This document shows, piece after piece, positions 57,034 through 64,000 of a DNA stretch of 64,000 bases. Every line of letters begins with the position of its first letter. Position 1 is the stretch's first letter. Below the pieces are notes generated by a model that had not been told where the DNA came from, made no database searches, and was given only the letters and a program-made list of their open reading frames with translations. Origin of the DNA: Sphingomonas sp. LR60 (lineage in GTDB: Bacteria; Pseudomonadota; Alphaproteobacteria; Sphingomonadales; Sphingomonadaceae); contig NZ_JASPFK010000001.1 in the NCBI RefSeq assembly GCF_036855935.1, positions 2,606,501 through 2,670,500 of the forward strand, read 5' to 3'. The position numbers were made by a program, and so were the translations under genes.

Positions 57034-57767
57034 CCGGGGAGAGCGATGCCGCGCTGGCGGCGCATCTCGCCGAGGTCGCGGGGGCGCTGCTGCTGACGGT
57101 GCGCGACAGCGCGGCGCTGACCGAGAAGGCGCTGGCCAAGGCCGGCGATGCGATCGCCAACCGCTTTCTCGTCGAGGCGTTGCGCGCGCAGCGTGGCGAG
57201 GACGGGCTGCTGTCGGAGGAGGAGAAGGACTGCCCGATCCGGCTCGACCGCTCGCGGGTGTGGATCGTCGACCCGGTCGACGGCACGCGCGAATATGCCG
57301 AACGCCGCGCCGATTGGGCAGTGCATGTCGGCCTGGCGATCGACGGCGTGCCGACCACCGGCGCGGTCGCCTTGCCCGCGGCCGGGATCGTGCTGCGCAG
57401 CGACGCGCCGGTCGCGGTCCCGCCTGCGCCGGAACGGCTGCGGATGGTGGTCAGCCGCTCGCGCCCGGCGCGCGAGGCGGTGGCGGTCGCCGACGCACTG
57501 GGCGCGGAGCTGGTGCCGATGGGTAGCGCCGGCGCAAAGGCGATGAGCATCATCCTCGGCCAATCGGACATCTATCTCCATTCGGGCGGCCAATATGAAT
57601 GGGACAGCTGCGCCCCCGCCGCCGTGGCGCGCGCGCACGGGCTGCACGTCAGCCGCATCGACGGCTCGCCGCTCGTCTATAACTGCGCGGACACGTACAT
57701 GCCCGACCTGCTGATCTGCCGACAGGAGCATGTCGCCCCGGTGCTGGCGGCACTGGCTCAGGGATGA
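57030..57767 (+). CDS. cysQ: 3'(2'),5'-bisphosphate nucleotidase CysQ
   Basis: A 245-residue inositol-monophosphatase-fold enzyme that hydrolyses PAP, the by-product of PAPS reduction. Metal-binding motifs are visible: LLSEEEKDC and [15 protein letters not shown], and the C-terminal [18 protein letters not shown]. The ATG overlaps the cysNC stop (ATGA), completing a sulfate-activation operon. A family A hairpin directly follows the stop. Confidence 0.93.
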   Translation: MTGESDAALAAHLAEVAGALLLTVRDSAALTEKALAKAGDAIANRFLVEALRAQRGEDGLLSEEEKDCPIRLDRSRVWIVDPVDGTREYAERRADWAVHVGLAIDGVPTTGAVALPAAGIVLRSDAPVAVPPAPERLRMVVSRSRPAREAVAVADALGAELVPMGSAGAKAMSIILGQSDIYLHSGGQYEWDSCAPAAVARAHGLHVSRIDGSPLVYNCADTYMPDLLICRQEHVAPVLAALAQG

Positions 57768-57768
57768 T

Positions 57769-57808
57769 CGTCATTGCGAGCGTAGCAGAAGCTACCCTCG
57801 CAATGACG
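57769..57808. repeat. REP-like hairpin, family A, between cysQ and the CPBP protease gene
   Basis: Arms CGTCATTGCGAG.GTAGC and GCTAC.CTCGCAATGACG around AGAA. It lies between two convergent genes and probably acts as a bidirectional terminator. Its right arm encodes the last residues and the stop of the CPBP gene. Confidence 0.8.
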
Positions 57809-58520
57809 GCTTGGCCAACTTCCCCGACAGCACCGGCCGCAGCACCAACCCGTTGAGATCGATCGCGGCGTGCACCAGCATCGCCGCCCACAACCGCCCC
57901 GACACCAGATACACCAGCGCCAGCAACACGCCCGCGATCACCGTCCCGAGCACGCCGCGCCAGCCCTGATAGCGGTGCGCATAGCCGAACGCCGCCGTCG
58001 CGCCTGCAAAGCCGACCAGCGCCGACCCGCTCACGATCGCGATCAGCAACGGCAGCAACAACCGGAAGAACAATTCCTCTGCCACGCCCGCGGTGATCGC
58101 GAGCAGCACGCCCCAGCCAAGCTCGGCGCGGCACACCGGCGTGACCGCGCGCAGGTCGCCGAGGGTCACGCGACGTCCGCGCCGTTCGAGCACGGTGGCG
58201 ATCACGACCCCGCCGAGCGCCCCGAGCGCCAGCGGCTCCCACCCCGGCTGGCCGATCCACGCCACCGCCAGCGCGCGCACCGACAGCAATTCGGGCGGAA
58301 AGCGCGCGACCGCATCGAGCCGTCCCAACGCCGCCAGCAGCAAAACCGTGACCGCGCCGAAATGCACCAAGGCGCGCAGCGCCAGCCGCGCGAACCAGCG
58401 ATGCCGCACCGTCCCCGGCGCGACCGCCGGCGGGCGCGGCCAATAGCCGATGCGCGCACCGTGCAGCAGCAGCGCGAGACTGGCCAGCGCCACCGCCAGC
58501 GCCGCGCCGACGGCGATCAT
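57792..58520 (-). CDS. CPBP-family intramembrane glutamic endopeptidase
   Basis: A 242-residue membrane protein with about seven hydrophobic segments. Catalytic motifs of the CPBP (CAAX/ABI) family are present: EE in AGVAEELFFRLLLP, H in AFGYAHRYQGW and H/D in MLVHAAIDLNG. Members cleave prenylated or other substrates within the membrane. The ATG at 58520 overlaps the glpX stop. The C-terminal codons lie inside a REP hairpin, so the natural end may have been remodelled by the repeat. Confidence 0.85.
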   Translation of the reverse strand: MIAVGAALAVALASLALLLHGARIGYWPRPPAVAPGTVRHRWFARLALRALVHFGAVTVLLLAALGRLDAVARFPPELLSVRALAVAWIGQPGWEPLALGALGGVVIATVLERRGRRVTLGDLRAVTPVCRAELGWGVLLAITAGVAEELFFRLLLPLLIAIVSGSALVGFAGATAAFGYAHRYQGWRGVLGTVIAGVLLALVYLVSGRLWAAMLVHAAIDLNGLVLRPVLSGKLAKPSLRG

Positions 58521-59482
58521 TGCCCGAGGCGGTGCTCGCCCTTGACCCAGCGCACCGTGCCCGACGAAGCGCGCATCACGACGCTCTCGGTCGTCATCTT
58601 GCCGCCGACGCGTCGCACGCCCTCCAGCAGCGACCCGTCGGTGACCCCGGTCGCCGCGAAGATGCAGTCGCCCTTCGCCAGATCCTTGAGGTCGTATTGG
58701 CGGTCGAGATCCTCGATCCCCCATTTGCGCGCGCGCCCGCGTTCGTCGTCGTTGCGGAACAGCAGGCGTCCTTTGAACTGCCCCCCGACGCAGCGCAGCG
58801 CGGCGCAGGCCAGCACGCCCTCCGGCGCGCCGCCAGACCCCATATAGACGTCGATCGTCGTGTCGGGGTCGCTGGTCGCGATCACGCCGGCGACGTCGCC
58901 ATCGCCGATCAGCACCACGCCGCACCCGATTCCGCGCAGCTCCGCGATCAGCGCTTCGTGGCGCGGACGATCGAGCACGCAGGCGATGATATCCTTGGGC
59001 TGGACACCCTTGGCCGCCGCGATCGCTTCGACATTCTCGGTCGGGGTACGGTCGAGATCGATGATCCCGGCGGGCAACCCCGGCCCGACCGCCAGCTTGT
59101 CCATATAGACGTCGGGCGCGTTGAGCAGGCCGCCCTTCTCGGCGATCGCCAGCACCGCGAGGCTGTTCGGCCCCGACTTGGCGCAGATCGTCGTGCCTTC
59201 CAGCGGATCGAGCGCGATGTCGATCGCCGGCCCCTGCCCGCTGCCGACCTTCTCGCCGATGAACAGCATCGGCGCCTCGTCGCGCTCGCCCTCGCCGATC
59301 ACCACCGTGCCGTCGATATCGAGTTCGTTGAGCGCCGCGCGCATCGCCTCGACCGCTGCGGCATCGGCGGCCTTCTCGTCACCGCGCCCGGTCAGCGTCG
59401 AGGCGGCGATCGCCGCCGCCTCGGTGACGCGCACCATCTCCAGCACGAGCACACGGTCGAGAACCTTGCTGGCAGTTGGCAT
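58517..59482 (-). CDS. glpX: Class II fructose-1,6-bisphosphatase GlpX
   Basis: A 321-residue enzyme of gluconeogenesis. Metal and substrate residues are visible in GEGERDEAPMLFIGE, DIALDPLEGTTICAK and VYMGSGGAPEGVLACAALR. It dephosphorylates fructose 1,6-bisphosphate. It is followed by the CPBP gene with a four-base overlap. Upstream, 59483-59694 contains a REP pair. Confidence 0.95.
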   Translation of the reverse strand: MPTASKVLDRVLVLEMVRVTEAAAIAASTLTGRGDEKAADAAAVEAMRAALNELDIDGTVVIGEGERDEAPMLFIGEKVGSGQGPAIDIALDPLEGTTICAKSGPNSLAVLAIAEKGGLLNAPDVYMDKLAVGPGLPAGIIDLDRTPTENVEAIAAAKGVQPKDIIACVLDRPRHEALIAELRGIGCGVVLIGDGDVAGVIATSDPDTTIDVYMGSGGAPEGVLACAALRCVGGQFKGRLLFRNDDERGRARKWGIEDLDRQYDLKDLAKGDCIFAATGVTDGSLLEGVRRVGGKMTTESVVMRASSGTVRWVKGEHRLGQ

Positions 59483-59586
59483 GAGATGTCCTTCTCCTTG
59501 GATTAACTCCCGGATAGGCGCGCGACATGACGGTGTCGAGGCATTTTGTTTTACATGTTATACGCGAAGAAAAGCACTGCGCCCAT

Positions 59587-59680
59587 CGTCACCCCGGCGC
59601 AGGCCGGGGTCCAGATAGCCCCAAGAACAATGTTTTCAGTTCGTGCGGAAACATGGATCCCGGCCTGCGCCGGGATGACG
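59587..59680. repeat. REP-like inverted pair, family C
   Basis: CGTCACCCCGGCGCAGGCCG... and ...CGGCCTGCGCCGGGATGACG face each other between the dapD stop and the glpX promoter region. Confidence 0.85.
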
Positions 59681-59694
59681 GAGGTTCTACGCGC

Positions 59695-60522
59695 TCAATC
59701 CCGCAGCAGGTCGTTGATGCTGGTCTTGCTGCGGGTCTGCGCATCGACGCGCTTGACGATGACGGCGCAATACAGCGCCGGCTTGCCGTCCCCGCCGCCG
59801 ATCGAGCCGGGCACGACCACCGCATAGGGCGGCACTTCGCCGCGGAAGGTCTCGCCGGTGTCGCGGTCGATGATCTTGGTCGACGCCCCCAGATAGACGC
59901 CCATCGACAGCACCGCGCCCTCGCCGACGCGCACGCCCTCCGCGACCTCGGCGCGCGCGCCGATGAACGCGCCGTCACCGATGATGACCGGATCGGCCTG
60001 CAACGGCTCCAGCACGCCGCCGATCCCGGCGCCGCCGGAGAGATGGACGTTCTTGCCGATCTGCGCGCAACTGCCGACGGTTGCCCAGGTGTCGACCATC
60101 GTGCCTTCACCGACATAGGCGCCGATGTTGACGAAGCTCGGCATCAGGATCGCGCCCTTGCCCACGAAGGCGCCGCGCCGCACGACGCTGCCCGGCACCG
60201 CGCGGAACCCGGCGGTGCGGAACTCCGCCTCGCTCCAGCCCGAGAATTTGCTCGGCACCTTGTCGAACCAATGGCCCGAACCGGGGCCGTTGTCGATCAG
60301 CGCGTTGTCGTTCAGCCGGAAGCTGAGCAGCACCGCCTTCTTCAGCCACTGGTTGACGCGCCAGCCGCCTGCACCGTCCGGCTCGGCGACGCGCGCCTGC
60401 CCGGCGTCGAGCAGCGCCAGCGCGCGGTCGACCGCAACGCGCACCTCGCCCCCGGTGGTCAGCCCCAGCTCGGCGCGGTTCTCCCACGCGGCGTCGATCG
60501 TGGCGGAAAGCTCGGCGGTCAT
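59695..60522 (-). CDS. dapD: Tetrahydrodipicolinate N-succinyltransferase
   Basis: A 275-residue enzyme of lysine and diaminopimelate synthesis. An N-terminal helical domain is followed by a left-handed beta helix of hexapeptide repeats ([35 protein letters not shown]) and the C-terminal [17 protein letters not shown]. It transfers succinyl from succinyl-CoA, made by the sucAB-lpd complex encoded in this window. The ATG overlaps the upstream HAD gene stop (ATGA). Confidence 0.96.
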   Translation of the reverse strand: MTAELSATIDAAWENRAELGLTTGGEVRVAVDRALALLDAGQARVAEPDGAGGWRVNQWLKKAVLLSFRLNDNALIDNGPGSGHWFDKVPSKFSGWSEAEFRTAGFRAVPGSVVRRGAFVGKGAILMPSFVNIGAYVGEGTMVDTWATVGSCAQIGKNVHLSGGAGIGGVLEPLQADPVIIGDGAFIGARAEVAEGVRVGEGAVLSMGVYLGASTKIIDRDTGETFRGEVPPYAVVVPGSIGGGDGKPALYCAVIVKRVDAQTRSKTSINDLLRD

Positions 60523-61184
60523 TGGTCCTCCAAAACAGACTGGACCCACGCGGTGACGTCGGTCACGCGGTGGTCGACATAGGATCGGTCGGCGTCGTGG
60601 TCCTGCTCGGACCCGTTGTCCACCCAGACGGTGGTCATCCCGATCGCCTTGGCGGGTTTCAGGTTGCGCGCCATGTCCTCGACGAACAGCGCACGGGTCG
60701 GCTCGATCTCGAACGCGGCGCACAGTCCGGCATAGGCGGCGGCGGCGGGTTTGGGGGTCAGGTCCATCGCAACGATGTCGTGCACCGCCTCGAAACTCTG
60801 CCCCAGCCCGAGCCGCTCCAGCACTTTGAGCGCATAGGGTCGATCGCCATTGGTGAAGACCAGCTTGCGCCCCGGCAGCCGCGCCAGCGCCGCCGCGAGC
60901 GGCGCATTCTCCTCCAGCGCGTCCATTTCGATATCGTGGACATAGGCGAGGAAGGCGTGCGGATCGACGTCGTGATACGCCATCAGCCCGGCGAGCGTGG
61001 TGCCATGGCCGAGGAAATATTCCTTCTGCACACGCCGCGCCTCCACCGGATCGACCTTCAGGAAGTCGGCGATGAAAGCGGTCATCCGACGGTCGATATG
61101 CGCGAACAGGTCGGCACGCGCCGGGTAGAGTGTGTTGTCGAGGTCGAAGATCCACGTTTCGACGTGCGCAAAGGCCGGGTGCAT
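60519..61184 (-). CDS. HAD-superfamily pyrimidine 5'-nucleotidase-like phosphatase
   Basis: A protein of about 221 residues with HAD motif I ([11 protein letters not shown]), motif II (LVFTNG), the conserved lysine ([10 protein letters not shown]) and motif III ([13 protein letters not shown]). It fits the SDT1/pyrimidine 5'-nucleotidase group that is often beside dapD in alphaproteobacteria. The start is uncertain: the ATG at 61184 begins the conserved part, whereas an ATG at 61220 has a G-rich run before it and would add 12 residues. The stop overlaps dapD by four bases. Confidence 0.88.
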   Translation of the reverse strand: MHPAFAHVETWIFDLDNTLYPARADLFAHIDRRMTAFIADFLKVDPVEARRVQKEYFLGHGTTLAGLMAYHDVDPHAFLAYVHDIEMDALEENAPLAAALARLPGRKLVFTNGDRPYALKVLERLGLGQSFEAVHDIVAMDLTPKPAAAAYAGLCAAFEIEPTRALFVEDMARNLKPAKAIGMTTVWVDNGSEQDHDADRSYVDHRVTDVTAWVQSVLEDQ

Positions 61185-61261
61185 GGCGCGGGGTGTAGGG
61201 GGTTTGACGCCGGGCGTCATCCCCGTCCCGCCGCTCTCCTTCCCGTCATTCTCCTTCTTCT

Positions 61262-61356
61262 CGTCATTCCCGCGAAGGCGGGAATCCAGAACCTCGGACG
61301 TCTCGGCTCTATCGATGGGCCTGCGCGTCTGGATCCCCGCCTCCGCGGGGATGACG
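61262..61356. repeat. REP-like inverted pair, family C variant
   Basis: CGTCATTCCCGCGAAGGCGG... and ...CCCGCCTCCGCGGGGATGACG face each other upstream of the HAD gene; smaller related fragments lie on both sides (ATGACGGAAT, ATGACGGAGA). Confidence 0.85.
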
Positions 61357-61494
61357 GAATGGTGCCGGGATGACGGAAACGCGCGGGGATGACGGAGAGA
61401 AGTCCATGAAACCAAGCGGGCACAAACCCCCGCTATCCCTCACCCAACCCGAACTCGGCTGGCACTCGCGCGTCCCCGTCCCCACCTATCTCGC

Positions 61495-62493
<999 letters not shown>

Positions 62494-62496
62494 GCC

Positions 62497-62626
62497 GTCG
62501 CCCCTGCGCAGGCAGGGGCCTATGTCTGTAAAGTCCGTTGCGGAGGTCTAACACAGGGACGACGATCCTGTGTCAGCCACTTACCCGGACGACACAGACA
62601 TGAGCCCCTGCCTGCGCAGGGGCGAC
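62497..62626. repeat. Nested inverted repeat, 130 bp, between flavin oxidoreductase and purE
   Basis: Outer 33-bp arms begin GTCGCCCCTGCGCAGG and match at 31 of 33 positions. An inner hairpin ACACAGG...CCTGTGT lies at 62551-62573. The whole can fold as a two-level cruciform. A partial third copy (CAGGGGCGACG) follows at about 62660. Confidence 0.85.
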
Positions 62627-62711
62627 GGCGCGTGAACATTGCCGAATGCTCTAATAACGCAGGGGCGACGAAGGACTGGACGCCGCATGGACGCCCGGCT
62701 AACCGCACGCG

Positions 62712-63188
62712 ATGGCGCACGTCGGCATCATCATGGGCTCCACCTCGGATTGGGAAACGATGCGTCATGCGAGCGAGACGCTCGAGACGCTGGGCATCGC
62801 GCATGAGGCGAAGGTCGTCTCCGCACACCGCACCCCGCAACGGCTGTATGACTACGCAACCGGCGCCGCCGCCCGCGGGCTGAAGGTCATCATCGCGGGT
62901 GCGGGCGGCGCGGCGCATCTGCCCGGCATGGCGGCGTCGATGACGCATCTGCCGGTGCTGGGCGTGCCGGTCGAATCCAAGGCGTTGAAGGGCATGGATA
63001 GCCTGCTCTCGATCGTTCAGATGCCCGGTGGCATCCCCGTCGGCACGCTGGCGATCGGCAAGGCCGGCGCGATCAACGCCGCGTTGCTCGCCGCCTCGAT
63101 CCTCGCGCTGTCCGATGACGACTTGTCGCAGCGGTTGCAGGCGTGGCGCGCGAGGCAGACCAACGGCGTCGCGGTCGATCCGGCATGA
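62712..63188 (+). CDS. purE: N5-carboxyaminoimidazole ribonucleotide mutase
   Basis: A 158-residue class I PurE. Signature residues are in [27 protein letters not shown] and [13 protein letters not shown]. It moves the carboxyl group of N5-CAIR to give CAIR in purine synthesis. The stop overlaps the purK start (ATGA). Confidence 0.97.
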   Translation: MAHVGIIMGSTSDWETMRHASETLETLGIAHEAKVVSAHRTPQRLYDYATGAAARGLKVIIAGAGGAAHLPGMAASMTHLPVLGVPVESKALKGMDSLLSIVQMPGGIPVGTLAIGKAGAINAALLAASILALSDDDLSQRLQAWRARQTNGVAVDPA

Positions 63189-64000
63189 CGGTGATCGTCC
63201 CCGGCAGCACGATCGGCATCCTGGGCGGCGGGCAGCTCGGCCGCATGATCGCCAGCGCCGCGGCCGATCTCGGCTATCGCACCCACGTCCTCGCGCCCGA
63301 TCGCGAAAGCGTCGCGGCGCAGACCGCCTCGTCGCTGACGCGCGCCGATTACCACAACAAGGTCGTGCTCGCCGACTTCGCCGCGCAATGCGACGTCGTC
63401 ACCTATGAGTTCGAGAATATCGCCGTCGGCCCCGTCCAATGGCTCGCCGAACGCGTGCCGGTCTACCCGAGCCCGCACAGCCTCGCGGTCGCGCAGGACC
63501 GTGTGCGCGAGAAGCAGTTCGTTGAACAGGTCGGCGGTCGCCCCGCGCGTTGGCAGGCGGTGTCGTCGCGCGAAGAGATGGACGCGGCGCTCGCGACGAT
63601 CGGTTGCCCGGCGGTGCTCAAGACGACGCGCTTCGGGTACGACGGCAAGGGGCAGACGCGGCTTCAGTCGCCTGCCGACGCCGATGCCGCGTGGGAAGCG
63701 ATCGGCGGCCCCGCGATCCTGGAGGCGTTCGTCGAATTCACGCACGAATTCTCGATCGTGCTGGTGCGCGGGCGCGACGGCACGATCACCAGTTACCCCC
63801 CGCCGTGGAACGAGCATCGCGACGGCATTCTGCATCGCTCGACGCTCCCCGCCCCCGCGCCGATCGCCGCGCAATGGACCGAGGCGGCGGCGCTCACCGG
63901 GCGGATCGCGGACGCGCTCGACCATGTCGGCGTGCTGACCTGCGAGTATTTCGCGAGTGCCGAAGGGCCGGTGTTCAACGAAATGGCGCCGCGCGTCCAC
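63185..64000 (+). CDS. purK: N5-carboxyaminoimidazole ribonucleotide synthase (3' end beyond window)
   Basis: 272 residues of an ATP-grasp enzyme that makes N5-CAIR from AIR, ATP and bicarbonate. Visible are the N-terminal Rossmann motif ([20 protein letters not shown]), the nucleotide-binding [17 protein letters not shown] and the final visible NEMAPRVH, which precedes the conserved NSGHWT of the family. The frame is open to the window end, so about 80-90 C-terminal residues are missing. It follows purE with a four-base overlap. Confidence 0.95.
   Translation, partial: MTVIVPGSTIGILGGGQLGRMIASAAADLGYRTHVLAPDRESVAAQTASSLTRADYHNKVVLADFAAQCDVVTYEFENIAVGPVQWLAERVPVYPSPHSLAVAQDRVREKQFVEQVGGRPARWQAVSSREEMDAALATIGCPAVLKTTRFGYDGKGQTRLQSPADADAAWEAIGGPAILEAFVEFTHEFSIVLVRGRDGTITSYPPPWNEHRDGILHRSTLPAPAPIAAQWTEAAALTGRIADALDHVGVLTCEYFASAEGPVFNEMAPRVH

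Overview
The window is high-GC DNA from an alphaproteobacterium, most probably a Sphingomonas or close relative in the Sphingomonadaceae. The evidence is the dusB-ntrB-ntrC-ntrY-ntrX-hfq-hflX cluster, an Hfq carrying two Sm domains in one chain, a fused ispDF, a TCA operon ordered mdh-sucD-sucA-sucB-lpd, and dense short palindromic (REP-like) repeats in the intergenic spaces. No tRNA, rRNA, CRISPR array, prophage or classical insertion sequence was seen. Most of the window is core metabolism and regulation, densely packed with many ATGA/TGATG start-stop overlaps.

Layout. 1-0.6 kb: 3' end of a large NAD-dependent glutamate dehydrogenase. 0.7-4 kb (minus): an iron module with a PiuC-type dioxygenase and a TonB-dependent siderophore receptor behind a Fur-like operator. 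4-7.8 kb (minus): cobS, a vapBC-type toxin-antitoxin pair, cobT and a ribbon-helix-helix gene in one transcription unit; the toxin-antitoxin pair sits between cobS and cobT. 8-9.7 kb: three VOC-fold genes, the first doubly frameshifted. 9.8-20.3 kb (plus): sdhB, zapE, then mdh, a small GIY-YIG nuclease gene, sucD, sucA, sucB and lpd, with REP hairpins in every junction from mdh to lpd and no sucC. 20.4-21.6 kb: a small conserved protein and mazG. 21.7-31.2 kb (minus): dusB, ntrBC, ntrYX, hfq and hflX, the nitrogen-control and RNA-chaperone block. 31.3-35.8 kb: an 8-bp tandem repeat, ispDF, a secreted protein, pncC, a COQ10-like gene, lipA and a beta-carbonic anhydrase. 36-39.4 kb: aspS and, divergently, rnd and an I78-type lipoprotein. 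39.5-52.6 kb (minus): a complete chemotaxis operon running STAS-cheY-cheA-cheW-mcp-mcp-mcp-cheW-cheR-cheB and an unrecognised 557-residue helical protein. 53-64 kb: a secreted endonuclease/exonuclease/phosphatase-fold protein, cysD-cysNC-cysQ (cysNC carries a one-base frameshift), a CPBP membrane protease and glpX, dapD and a HAD phosphatase, a flavin-dependent oxidoreductase, purE and the start of purK.

The signals most worth a second look are these. A REP-bounded GIY-YIG cassette is flanked by a near-perfect 12-13 bp direct repeat in the mdh-sucD junction. Hfq is a tandem Sm-domain protein. A vapBC pair is translationally fused into cobST. The three chemoreceptors share an unusual C-terminal tail. 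The last gene of the che operon is an unrecognised helical protein. The cysNC frameshift lies at the edge of a perfect palindrome.
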